DNA of 46,353 bases from a bacterium (lineage in GTDB: Bacteria; Hinthialibacterota; Hinthialibacteria; Hinthialibacterales; Hinthialibacteraceae). Both the position numbers and the translations under genes were made by a program. Below the pieces are notes generated by a model. That model was not told the DNA's origin. It saw only the letters and a list, made by a program, of their open reading frames with translations, and did not search any database. The stretch covers positions 1 to 46,353 of the forward strand of contig WGLV01000024.1 in assembly GCA_016125385.1 (NCBI GenBank), in the 5' to 3' direction. Positions 37,957-46,353 of this stretch are shown here, one piece after another; positions within the stretch are counted from its first letter, which is position 1; each line of letters begins with the position of its first letter.

Positions 37957-38793
37957 TCATTTTTTAGTTTTTTTCTGGGGATTTTCGATGATCACTTCAT
38001 CGATGGGTTCGCCGAGTTCAACCATATCCTTCAGGCGAGATAACATGCTTAGTGTTAATACCGCGCCGGCGCTGACCAGCTTGACGCCCCGGCTGCCTAC
38101 AACATCCTTCGCCAGGACCGATCCAACAAGAACGTTTTTGAGTTTTACCGCCAGGTTGCCATCGTATGTTTCTATGGGCGCGTCCGCGATCAGATCGTTC
38201 CGTTTCACGCTGGAACGCATCTTGATATCGACGCGCTGTTTCTCCCGGGTACGCTCAATGGCGGAGTTGATCTGATTGACATTGCGATCTTCTTGTTCCA
38301 GAGTCGGCTTGAGAAGCAGGGATTTCACCGATGAATGGACGTCGATGCAACTGTACGATTCACTAGGTTTGATCCAGCCTTCAGACTCCTCCGTCTCCTG
38401 CATGACCCTCTGCATACGCGCAACCAGAATACTCTTTTGAACGGGTTTGAGCAAAAAACCGTTCACATCCAGAGCCATCGCGATGCCGAGCAAGTTTCGG
38501 TCTCCATGCCCCGTGATCATGATAACGGGAGTATTTCTCCGAATACCGTGTTCACCGGTACGGATGGCTTTCACCAGTTGAAGGCCGTGCATGACGGGCA
38601 TGTTAAAATCGGCCAGAACGCAATCAACGTGCAGCACGTCGTCCTGAAGAATCGAGATCGCTTCATGCCCATTGGCCGCGTTATACACGGCAGGTTCCCC
38701 ACAATTTTTCAGCGTCTTGATCATCGTGATGCGCGTGACCCGAACGTCATCAACCACAAGAAAAGTTTTGCCAGACAGATTGGCCGAATTCAT
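37957..38793 (-). CDS. receiver-domain protein with an uncharacterised C-terminal domain
   Basis: The 278-aa protein has a complete CheY-like receiver (about 9-125). The acidic pair is D15-D16 (FLVVDDVR), phospho-acceptor D62 (LADFNMPVMHG), T94 and K116 (FLLKPVQ). The C-terminal 110 residues have no recognised DNA-binding fold. They include L-VGSVLAKDV--S-GVKLVSAGAVLT-SMLSRLKD, a pattern seen beside HD-GYP and other signalling domains. The last residues are a basic tail (KKTKK). ATG 38793 overlaps the stop of the hybrid kinase by ATGA, so it is almost certainly its cognate partner. Output may be protein-protein, not transcription. Confidence 0.85.
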   Translation of the reverse strand: MNSANLSGKTFLVVDDVRVTRITMIKTLKNCGEPAVYNAANGHEAISILQDDVLHVDCVLADFNMPVMHGLQLVKAIRTGEHGIRRNTPVIMITGHGDRNLLGIAMALDVNGFLLKPVQKSILVARMQRVMQETEESEGWIKPSESYSCIDVHSSVKSLLLKPTLEQEDRNVNQINSAIERTREKQRVDIKMRSSVKRNDLIADAPIETYDGNLAVKLKNVLVGSVLAKDVVGSRGVKLVSAGAVLTLSMLSRLKDMVELGEPIDEVIIENPQKKTKK

Positions 38794-41700
38794 GACTCCG
38801 CTCCTTCATACCTGGACCGAATAAACTGGCTCACGCGCTGATATTCCGTTTGAGCTTCTCGAATGAGTATTTCAATCGTATTGAATGGTTCTTCGTATGC
38901 GTTCTTTTCCATTTGAGCGAAAATTTCCGCCAACCTCTTCGCGCCCGCGCTAAAGCATGCGCTTTTAGCGGCATGCGCCAGATCGCGCAATTCATCCTGT
39001 GATTCATCGTTTCGCGCTTTATCTATCCCGCCCCATAAACCACTCATGTCTTCAAGAAACGCTTCAAGCACTTCTCGAATATCATCTGGATCATCCAAAC
39101 CTAAATCATCAGTGAACACCGACATTTCAATAGGTTTCGACTCATCCATCATAGCATGCACCTCATTTGCCTTGGCGCTTGAACTCATTGATTCAGTATT
39201 GAGCCATTTTTCCAACATCAAGGCAAGCGATTCAATCTGCACGGGTTTTGTCAAATAATCGTCCATGCCGGCATCAATACAACGCTCCCGGTCTCCAGCC
39301 ACCGCGTGCGCCGTCATCGCAATGACAGGAGTTCTCTCTCCCGTTTGATTTTCAAATTCTCGAAACCGGCGCGTAAACTCAAATCCATCCATAATCGGCA
39401 TAGAACAATCGACCAGTATCAATGGATATTTTTGATTACACGCTTTTTCAAGCGCTTCCGCGCCATTGACGGCGAAATCGCATCGGCATCCCAATTCCTG
39501 CAGCTGATTCCGGGCAAGAGTCCGGTTCGTAGCCGTATCGTCAACGACAAGAATCGGCAATTGCAAATTATGGAATTGAAATCGCTCGATTGTTTTTATT
39601 ACATCCTCAAATTGACCGGCTTTTCGATCTTCTCCCTGCGTCAGCCTCCGAGTGTTTCCGATCAAGGCATTCAATTCTTCATAGTTGACAGGAGATTGAA
39701 ATGTATAATCAATACCCTTCTTTCTGGCTTCAAATCGAACAATGGGGTCGTTCTGATCCACGATCAGAATCAACAGGTCCGACATGCTTCTCGCGTCGCT
39801 GATTTCTCGATCGGATATTTCAGCAAGATCGCCGGCAGCGATGATCAACTTATCGTAAATAGTATTTTCAACCGCCTCGACGTTATGCAGAATTTGAGTC
39901 GAATGGCCTTTGGGTTTCAATTCGGCCAAAATGAAAGCCGTGATTTCTTCATTCTTGGAGTAAAGCGCAGTGGTCCTTTCCGATTTTTTTTCGACGTTCT
40001 GGTCTGGGTTGTGCAGTATTTCAAATGGCAAATTAAACCAGAATTCAGCGCCCAAACCCTTCTGGCCGCTGCATTGAATCGATCCATTCATGAGAGTGAT
40101 GATTTTTTTACAGATAGATAACCCCAGACCGGCGCCTTCGATTTCGGGCGCCCGATCAGCGTCCTGAACAAATTCTTCAAAAAGAGCATCTCCCTGATCG
40201 GGCCTGAATCCGCGGCCTGTATCCGCGATCAAAAAACGCACATTCGCATGTTTTTCCATCGAAGATTCCACCCAGATCCATAGAAAAACGCCTCCCTCAT
40301 CGGTGAACTTGATCGCATTCCCGATCAGGTTAATTAAGACTTGCCTCAACCGCAGCGGATCCGAATAAACGATTTCTGGAAGGCTTTCATCGATCTCCGC
40401 TCGCAATTGAATTTTTTTCTGATAGGCTTTGACGCACATCATGGAAAATACTTCATCAATCAGAGGGATGAATGAAAATTGTTTTTTGTTAATTTCAAAA
40501 TGATTCGCTTCGATTTTCGCCAGGTCCAGCACGTCTCCGATAATATTTAATAAAGCCTGCGCCGATAGCGAGGCCGCATGTAATAAACCAGTTTGCTTGC
40601 CATCGTTTTTAAACAGACCAAGCAGCTCGAGATTGCCAATAATTCCATTCAGCGGGGTTCGTATTTCATGGCTCATTCTGGCGAGAAAATCGCTTTTCGC
40701 TTTAGTCGCGCTTTCCGCCCTGTCTATCGCTCGCGACAACTCTTCCTGAGTGGATCGCAAACTCAGATTCGATAGTTGCAAGGCGTCCAGACTCGATTTT
40801 AACTGATAATTTCTTTTGATAACATAATAGGCAAGTATTCCCGTGATCGTCGTTCCAACGAAAAACCAGATCAGAAAGATCGGTTGCAAAAACCAGGGCT
40901 GAACGACAAGAAATCCGATCTCAACTGGAACCGTCTCGACGTTCCAGTTCCGGTCGATAGCCCGGATCGACAGCACATGATAACCGGGAAATGTATGTCT
41001 TCTTCTGAATGGCGGTCGTTGATCGAACGGCGACCATTCTTCGTCATCAAGTTTCACTGAATATAGAAGACGGTCGGATTCGGTCATCTTCCATTTATCG
41101 ATCCCACGATATGGAATCGTTACATCTCCCGCGGGCGGAAACTCGAAGGCCCCTGTTGAAGCGATCGTAACAGGCGGGTCTTCATCAGCGTCCGGTTGAA
41201 AGACACGAACGCCCTGCGCCGTACCCGCCCAGATTCTGCCTCGGCTGTCCTGAAAAATCTTGTAGATGGTCTGATGGGGCAAGCCTTCCTGAAATTCATG
41301 GGTGATCCATACGCCTCCATTTTGACAATGCAAACCGGTATCCGTCGCCACCCACAAGCGGCCGTCAGAATCACGCATGATGTCGTATATTTCACCCAGC
41401 CCCTTCTTTATCATTTTTATCTGATGATTTTGATATTGAAAAACGGCGTCATCGGCTCCAATTAATATGTCGTTATCATTAATTTTTCTGATTACCCATA
41501 TATTTTTTAATGGTTCGTCATCATCATTGGTGATTTCGATCGTGGATACCACACCGCTTTCTCCCGCATGTTCTACCTCTCCAAGATTGCGTGGTTTGGC
41601 GGAAAACGGCGTGGAGAAAACCTCAAGAGAACCGCCTTGCGCCATCAGCATCTGATTCTCACCGAGTACGATGAAGGGCGAATTGGCGTCATCTCGGCCA

Positions 41701-44700
41701 TTCGATTCGATGAACCATTTTTTCTCAGCCCTCCCTTCCTTGATTTCATACAATGCGTTTCTTGACGAGCGCAACAGAATCTCGCCACTGTCTGTTTCTT
41801 CGATCGTCCCCAATGCCTCTCCCGGGGTTGAGAGCAGCTGGAACTGTTCTTGTTTCTCATCGAACACCAATGCGAGAGGCATGATGTCATTTTGCAGCAC
41901 CATCTGGTAAAAACCGGTAAAAATAGAAAAACGATCGTCCAGCGCGATGCTTTTGGGGTATCGATGCGACCTGACATCCGCCTTTAATCCGGTTGGCAAG
42001 TTATAAATTCGCCAATTGCCGTTCGCATCGCATCTGGCGAGATGATTGTCGCCGCCGAACCAGATATCGCCCGATGGAGTTTCATGAATCGTATACACAG
42101 GTTCATCAAATCCATTGATATCTCCCGGCGCCTTCCAGAGCCATTTCGTTTTTCTCGCCAGTCCATTTTGCGTGGCGATCCAGAAATCTCCAATCGGGTC
42201 TATCGCAAAGTCGGTGACCCGGGAAGCCAGCATCCTCTCCGAAAAGACATGCGGCCGTCCTTCGGGCCCCATGACATTGATTTGAAACCGGTCGTTCACC
42301 CCCCATTGATCCAGATCCGAATCCACATACGCGACAATGTTTTCTGAAACCCCTCTCCATTCGCTCCTGTTTTCATCCAATTGGATCGCGGAATAATATT
42401 CCACATTGGCGATGTTATATTGTTGGCAGGTGATGATTCCCGCCCCCCCATCCAAGGGCGACGTAAGGACGGCATTCTTAGTTTTCAAACTTTCATCTAC
42501 CAGAAATTCTTTGAATAAAAACCGTTTATCAAGTCCGGAGCCCGCATCGTCAATCTTGATGAATCCATGCTCCCCTGACGCCCACACGCCGCCATCTCTG
42601 GCGTAATTCAAGCTGTACAACTCGCCGATAGCGTCATCCCGGCTTTGATAGATGACGCGGCTTTCTCCAGTGCCGGCATCGATCATGCAAATTTGTTCGT
42701 TTTTGAGATTGACGTAGGCGAGCGCCCCATCGGCCATCGGCAGCATGGAACGGAACACACGGGTTTCCCAGGAAAGATCATCCAGATTATACAGAATCCA
42801 GCGGTCTTGAGATTTTCGGGATATGCCATTCAAAACGTTGATAAATTGATTCCAGCTCCAGATCCATTGGTCTCCATTCCGGCTTTCAAATAGACACCCC
42901 ATGTCTTCAGGCATTAACGTTTGGAGAGGCAACACGTCGTCTGGAACATAGATTTTTTGAATCGAATACCCGTCGAGATGTGCGAAATAGCCTTTCGGCC
43001 CGAGCCGGTAATTTACATTTCCATTCAGACTTACCGTAACCAAAGGAGAAAAATTCTGATAAACCGCCTCCAGTCCGTCGCTTTCATCCCAAAACCTCCA
43101 GGCGGATTGAGGAATGTCTTTTACCTCGTTTCGTTTCCTTCCGATGCTGAGGTCTCCCAAGACCGGCAGCCATGACGTGTCGCCGTTAAATTGAATAGAA
43201 AGGGCTTTTTCATCTTTGCATACAAGTTGATACCGGATCTCGGTCTTCCCCGGGGCGAACGTTCGCTTTATGTGAAGCACGCCGTTTTCATACGCCACTT
43301 GATCAGGTAACGACGCGATTTCACAGTTGGAGGGCGGCGTTTCGTCAATCACGAGTTCCTGTTCATGCTCGGAGTCGTTATTTACTTCAAGGATGACTTC
43401 AATGGGTTGATTCCAAACGTAAAAAGCATCTCGAAATTTTCGAACTGCAACCGGTTTGGCCTCCGTCAGTTTGACCCCCTGATACGAAAAGGTGGACCCC
43501 AAGTCTCCATTCATCCCGTAATTCTGATAGATCCCACAACCGGCCTCTTTCGCCATGTCAAATGTCTTCCAGAGAGCCAATTCCCAATTTACCCCATCAT
43601 AGGAGCATTCGCTGGTGAATAAACCGATCGAAGGAATGCGGGAAATACGGAAATAAATCTGTTGATCGAAAATCAGCTCATCAAACGTGTTGGTTGCACA
43701 TCGAAGGTTATAAGTTGGCTGAAATAATTCGAATCGAGAGTTTTCAAAAACATACGATTTATGATCTTCGACATGATCGTGATATACGCCGATTCCGTAT
43801 TCTTTTGATAATGGATCGTCGGGGTTCTCTCTGATTGTTAACGCCGTAAAAGGATGTCCTTCGTTCAGATTCTGTAATTGAATTTGACCTTCAAGCGTCC
43901 ATGCGCCTTCTTTATGTGTATACAAATATGTCCCTTCATCCGACTTCCCCCAGTAAAACCCTCCAGGAGATGAAATTTCGTAGGAGCCCCCATCTTCGTC
44001 TTTTTGATATTCGATGACTGGCGGACTGTTCGTTAAATTCTTCGATTTATTCGGAAGAGATTCCGTCGAGCCAAGGCGGATCACATGGTCAAAGAGTCCA
44101 ATTTTTTTGTTGACGTGAGCCTGACCAAATACGGGAAGACCATTGCAGTCTCCCATCATGCTGCAAAATGGCGAATCGTCTTCCACGTGCATTTGGTACT
44201 GGAACCGGGACTCTCCAGGCGCAACTGTAGCCGTCCAGTGGATCTGGTTCCCCGTAATTTGCGCGTTTCCATCGCCTTCTACCACCGGGGCGCTGCCCCC
44301 CACCGTTTCATTCAATTCAATGTTGGCGTTCCGCCCGGAATCATTGAAAACTGAAATCGTATTTACAGCGCTCGATGTTTGAGGATCGAATCGTACTTCT
44401 CGAAACGCAATCGGGCCGGCGCGCTCGATCTGAATATCCGATATCTTTAAGAAAGCCGATTCAGTTCCGCTGTTTTCATCCTGGTTCGCCACGTACAATC
44501 CACAGTGATACGCGTCAGGCAGCGTCACGTATGCCGCGTTTAACAGAATCCAGTTCACGCCGTCTTCTGAATATTCCGACACGCACAATCCCGGCTGTTG
44601 AAAATAGGTAACGCGTAGATACACCTTCTGATCCAATGTATCCGTCAATGCCTTGGTAAAAAGATTCTGAGTTTGAAAATTCGCGAACTCTTTCGAATCT

Positions 44701-45149
44701 CCCATGTACGCATTGAGAAATATCTTTCTTTCATTCTTTCGATTCAGGCTTAACCGCAACGAATAATAAGGAGAACGCACGTCATCCGCGTCGGCGCGAA
44801 GCATGATTCCACCTTCAATGATCGATAAAAACTTAGAGCCATATTCAAATTGCAGACAAGCGGTGATTCTCCATGACCCCTCTCTGACTGACGAAATGAA
44901 ATACCCTTCATCATAGATTTCGCCCAACCCGCCTCCTGCGCCATACAGGCGATAGGCGGCGGACGCGCCCTTCACCTTTTGAACCGCGTAACGGGCGCCG
45001 CCCTCCTGATCTCCCCAGACAGCGGTATGGCTGAATAGATCATCTTGTATTTCCTTTGCGCAAACGTCGTAATACGAAAAGAAAAACACGCCCGTTATCG
45101 ATATAGCAATCCAGGTCAATAATTTCATTTTGCAGATAAACGTCCTCAC
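38790..45149 (-). CDS. 2119-aa hybrid histidine kinase with duplicated lectin-like ectodomain, propeller, receiver and HPt
   Basis: The order is: signal peptide; two tandem modules of about 300 residues (36-335 and about 370-690), each a DUF1349/LamG-like beta-sandwich (EYSEDGVNW, CSYDGVNWE) plus an Ig-like strand domain; and propeller blades with reg_prop motifs (LWVATDTGLHC, IWAGTAQGVRVF). After a Y_Y_Y-like domain comes a transmembrane helix (about 1422-1443). HisKA has H1494 (MSHEIRTPLNGI) and is followed by HATPase with N and G boxes. A receiver-like domain lacking the phospho-aspartate (about 1727-1834) precedes a true receiver with D1914. The HPt domain has H2059. It is a full phosphorelay sensor. 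GTG 45149 overlaps the previous stop (GTGA), and ATG 45128 is an alternative start. Confidence 0.9.
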   Translation of the reverse strand: MRTFICKMKLLTWIAISITGVFFFSYYDVCAKEIQDDLFSHTAVWGDQEGGARYAVQKVKGASAAYRLYGAGGGLGEIYDEGYFISSVREGSWRITACLQFEYGSKFLSIIEGGIMLRADADDVRSPYYSLRLSLNRKNERKIFLNAYMGDSKEFANFQTQNLFTKALTDTLDQKVYLRVTYFQQPGLCVSEYSEDGVNWILLNAAYVTLPDAYHCGLYVANQDENSGTESAFLKISDIQIERAGPIAFREVRFDPQTSSAVNTISVFNDSGRNANIELNETVGGSAPVVEGDGNAQITGNQIHWTATVAPGESRFQYQMHVEDDSPFCSMMGDCNGLPVFGQAHVNKKIGLFDHVIRLGSTESLPNKSKNLTNSPPVIEYQKDEDGGSYEISSPGGFYWGKSDEGTYLYTHKEGAWTLEGQIQLQNLNEGHPFTALTIRENPDDPLSKEYGIGVYHDHVEDHKSYVFENSRFELFQPTYNLRCATNTFDELIFDQQIYFRISRIPSIGLFTSECSYDGVNWELALWKTFDMAKEAGCGIYQNYGMNGDLGSTFSYQGVKLTEAKPVAVRKFRDAFYVWNQPIEVILEVNNDSEHEQELVIDETPPSNCEIASLPDQVAYENGVLHIKRTFAPGKTEIRYQLVCKDEKALSIQFNGDTSWLPVLGDLSIGRKRNEVKDIPQSAWRFWDESDGLEAVYQNFSPLVTVSLNGNVNYRLGPKGYFAHLDGYSIQKIYVPDDVLPLQTLMPEDMGCLFESRNGDQWIWSWNQFINVLNGISRKSQDRWILYNLDDLSWETRVFRSMLPMADGALAYVNLKNEQICMIDAGTGESRVIYQSRDDAIGELYSLNYARDGGVWASGEHGFIKIDDAGSGLDKRFLFKEFLVDESLKTKNAVLTSPLDGGAGIITCQQYNIANVEYYSAIQLDENRSEWRGVSENIVAYVDSDLDQWGVNDRFQINVMGPEGRPHVFSERMLASRVTDFAIDPIGDFWIATQNGLARKTKWLWKAPGDINGFDEPVYTIHETPSGDIWFGGDNHLARCDANGNWRIYNLPTGLKADVRSHRYPKSIALDDRFSIFTGFYQMVLQNDIMPLALVFDEKQEQFQLLSTPGEALGTIEETDSGEILLRSSRNALYEIKEGRAEKKWFIESNGRDDANSPFIVLGENQMLMAQGGSLEVFSTPFSAKPRNLGEVEHAGESGVVSTIEITNDDDEPLKNIWVIRKINDNDILIGADDAVFQYQNHQIKMIKKGLGEIYDIMRDSDGRLWVATDTGLHCQNGGVWITHEFQEGLPHQTIYKIFQDSRGRIWAGTAQGVRVFQPDADEDPPVTIASTGAFEFPPAGDVTIPYRGIDKWKMTESDRLLYSVKLDDEEWSPFDQRPPFRRRHTFPGYHVLSIRAIDRNWNVETVPVEIGFLVVQPWFLQPIFLIWFFVGTTITGILAYYVIKRNYQLKSSLDALQLSNLSLRSTQEELSRAIDRAESATKAKSDFLARMSHEIRTPLNGIIGNLELLGLFKNDGKQTGLLHAASLSAQALLNIIGDVLDLAKIEANHFEINKKQFSFIPLIDEVFSMMCVKAYQKKIQLRAEIDESLPEIVYSDPLRLRQVLINLIGNAIKFTDEGGVFLWIWVESSMEKHANVRFLIADTGRGFRPDQGDALFEEFVQDADRAPEIEGAGLGLSICKKIITLMNGSIQCSGQKGLGAEFWFNLPFEILHNPDQNVEKKSERTTALYSKNEEITAFILAELKPKGHSTQILHNVEAVENTIYDKLIIAAGDLAEISDREISDARSMSDLLILIVDQNDPIVRFEARKKGIDYTFQSPVNYEELNALIGNTRRLTQGEDRKAGQFEDVIKTIERFQFHNLQLPILVVDDTATNRTLARNQLQELGCRCDFAVNGAEALEKACNQKYPLILVDCSMPIMDGFEFTRRFREFENQTGERTPVIAMTAHAVAGDRERCIDAGMDDYLTKPVQIESLALMLEKWLNTESMSSSAKANEVHAMMDESKPIEMSVFTDDLGLDDPDDIREVLEAFLEDMSGLWGGIDKARNDESQDELRDLAHAAKSACFSAGAKRLAEIFAQMEKNAYEEPFNTIEILIREAQTEYQRVSQFIRSRYEGAES

Positions 45150-46339
45150 TGGTCGATCGTTAATTCTGATAAAATAATCGTCCGCCCCTGAAACATCATG
45201 ATATTGGGCGGCTTCATCCCTCTACCCGGGCCACCATTCGGCGGCGGGCTTCCGGGCCCAGGCGCGACTCGCCTCCCTCTGTCGGGTTGAGACTCTTCGT
45301 TTATGGGTGGTCTTATAAAATTTCCACGATCTCGAGGTTGAAGACGATTTCGTGGATCCGGTTTTATCTCATATTCTTTTAATATATTCATTTCCACACG
45401 ATGAGTATGGTCGACAATATCACTCATATCGTCTTTAACGCCAAGGTAATAGATTTTATGTCCATCCGCCCACGTAACCAGATCATGCAATAACACTTCC
45501 GACATCGCACCATCTTTACTCAACTGATATTGCTGTTTTACCTTGGAGTCATGCACTTGCATCCGCTCCATCGCAGGTCCACGATCGGCGCCGGCATCGG
45601 GAGCGAGTCCCGGCCTTGGTCTGGCGGGAAGCAGTTTTTCATCAATATAGATCGCATCGGCCAGTTTCCATTTTCCAACCAGATCCAATTGAAGCAACAA
45701 CTGCATGGGAGCGATAATAACACTTTGCTTATTAACGTTTTTTAAGACAGCATCTTCTATTTGATACACGTATCGGCTGGCGATCGATTCCTGATACATC
45801 CGGCTTGCCGAAAAAGAGACGCCCCAAACCATATACGCGGCGACCATCACCGCGCCCGCTCGATAAACTCCCTGCTGATGCCATTCCGAAAGATCTTTAA
45901 TCAGCCAGACGCCCGCGATCGCGTACAGGTAAAATAACGGCATAAAAAAGCGCATCGGACCGTCAAAAAAATAATAACTCGTATAAAGCAGCGATACGGG
46001 GACTATTGATCCGAAAAGTAACAGGCCCTCACTTCTCGATTCAGGGGTTATCATCTTCCTGACGACTTGAATCACCCCCAAAATAAAGAACACATTCATT
46101 CCCATGGCGATATGTATCCCAAGATAGGGGATGATTTTCATTGTGAAATAATGAAACGAAAATAGCGGAAACCCCATGTCATACCCACTTTTCCAGAAGG
46201 TATGAAAAACAATTTTGGTTCGTTCTAAGAATCTGTGCGTTGGGTAGACATGGAAACACGCGCTAACTCGTGTAATCTCAGTTTGCTGAGAACATAAGAA
46301 GCACGAGGGGAAGCGCGTGTTATTAAAGAGTATCATCAA
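45146..46339 (-). CDS. polytopic membrane protein, GT-C glycosyltransferase-like, 5' end lost
   Basis: The open frame is 397 codons, but only codons from about residue 31 (around 46249) look native. The first 30 codons are read across the hairpin element. Four or so hydrophobic helices lie at about residues 60-90, 105-155 and 162-185 (IPYLGIHIAMGMNVFF, LLLFGSIVPVSLLYTSYYFF, MFFMPLFYLYAIAGVWL-type). The motif FFDGPMRFFMPLFYLYAI recalls the late helices of ArnT/PMT-type GT-C glycosyltransferases. A soluble tail ends in a Pro/Gly-rich stretch. Catalytic N-terminal loops are absent, so the gene is probably nonfunctional or truncated. Its stop overlaps the kinase start (GTGA). Confidence 0.6.
   Translation of the reverse strand: MMILFNNTRFPSCFLCSQQTEITRVSACFHVYPTHRFLERTKIVFHTFWKSGYDMGFPLFSFHYFTMKIIPYLGIHIAMGMNVFFILGVIQVVRKMITPESRSEGLLLFGSIVPVSLLYTSYYFFDGPMRFFMPLFYLYAIAGVWLIKDLSEWHQQGVYRAGAVMVAAYMVWGVSFSASRMYQESIASRYVYQIEDAVLKNVNKQSVIIAPMQLLLQLDLVGKWKLADAIYIDEKLLPARPRPGLAPDAGADRGPAMERMQVHDSKVKQQYQLSKDGAMSEVLLHDLVTWADGHKIYYLGVKDDMSDIVDHTHRVEMNILKEYEIKPDPRNRLQPRDRGNFIRPPINEESQPDRGRRVAPGPGSPPPNGGPGRGMKPPNIMMFQGRTIILSELTIDQ
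46255..46321. repeat. nested hairpin at the right edge
   Basis: The outer arms AACACGCGCT (46255-46264) and AGCGCGTGTT (46312-46321) are perfect complements. CTCGTG (46267-46272) pairs with CACGAG (46302-46307), and an inner CTCAG-TTTG-CTGAG hairpin (46277-46290) completes the nest. The outer right arm contains the GTG of the candidate downstream ORF, and its ribosome site lies in the stem, so folding would hide the start. It may be the left end of an inserted element. Confidence 0.65.
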
Positions 46340-46353
46340 AAAGACCTTAGGGC
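46317..46353 (+). CDS. possible 5' end of a mobile-element gene (runs off window)
   Basis: GTG 46317 is preceded by GAGGGGAAG with good spacing and reads MLLKSIIKKTLG before the window ends. The basic, leucine-rich opening is compatible with a transposase N-terminus, but 12 residues are too few to assign a family. The support is its position next to the broken GT-C gene and the hairpin. Confidence 0.3.
   Translation, partial: MLLKSIIKKTLG

Noticed and set aside
38335-40121. Plus-strand frames within the hybrid kinase gene
   Set aside because: They lie opposite conserved receiver, HPt and HATPase motifs and have no credible start or domain.

Overview
The window reads as accessory chromosome from an uncultured Gram-negative environmental bacterium. 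Most enzymes have Sec or Tat export signals. Secreted glycoside hydrolases, a sulfatase, LamG/FG-GAP proteins and giant propeller-sensor kinases occur beside a sodium:solute symporter, and no SusC/SusD pair is present. This mix resembles Planctomycetes/Verrucomicrobia/Lentisphaerae or Hydrogenedentota/Poribacteria-type genomes; the phylum cannot be fixed from sequence alone. Base composition looks slightly above 50% GC, with a clearly AT-rich patch at about 130-1500. Both edges look like mobile elements: the 3' end of an IS5-type transposase at the left, and a nested hairpin plus the start of an ORF at the right. The window may therefore be a whole contig broken at repeats.

Layout. (1) 1-3600, minus strand: PfkB kinase, ALG5-like glycosyltransferase, and a secreted propeller-like protein whose 3' end is overwritten by the IS5-type element; then tRNA-Met(CAT). 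(2) 4018-8278, minus: NarL-type response regulator and a 1205-aa propeller-sensor histidine kinase, translationally overlapped. A candidate promoter and a perfect 16-bp palindrome lie upstream. (3) 8553-16321: an ISL3-type transposase remnant, a 1752-aa secreted FG-GAP/LamG protein, and a GH29 alpha-L-fucosidase. (4) 16544-19807: alcohol dehydrogenase and aldo/keto reductase, divergent from an AraC-type regulator, in the style of the yqhC-yqhD-dkgA aldehyde-response arrangement. (5) 19879-22026: a GH32 fructosidase with an apparently circularly permuted LamG insert. (6) 22262-35613: a mannose/N-glycan style utilisation locus with GH92 mannosidase facing a GntR-ROK kinase-phosphomannose isomerase-SSS symporter operon, followed by GH38 mannosidase and a Tat-exported sulfatase. 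(7) 35899-37831: an NsrR/Rrf2 regulator and a secreted protein with two spondin_N-like repeats. (8) 37957-46339, minus: a receiver protein, a 2119-aa hybrid kinase and a membrane protein truncated at its 5' end, joined by 4-nt start/stop overlaps.

How the genes may work together (inference). GH92, GH38, GH29 and the sulfatase would release mannose, fucose and sulfate from glycoprotein-type glycans outside the cytoplasm. The SSS permease would import the sugar, the ROK kinase would phosphorylate it, and the long class I isomerase would convert mannose-6-P to fructose-6-P. The GntR/UTRA repressor, with a candidate operator over its own promoter, would respond to the sugar phosphate. The two large sensors have extracellular propeller or lectin-like domains and probably sense extracellular polymers, but nothing in the sequence ties them directly to the mannose locus.
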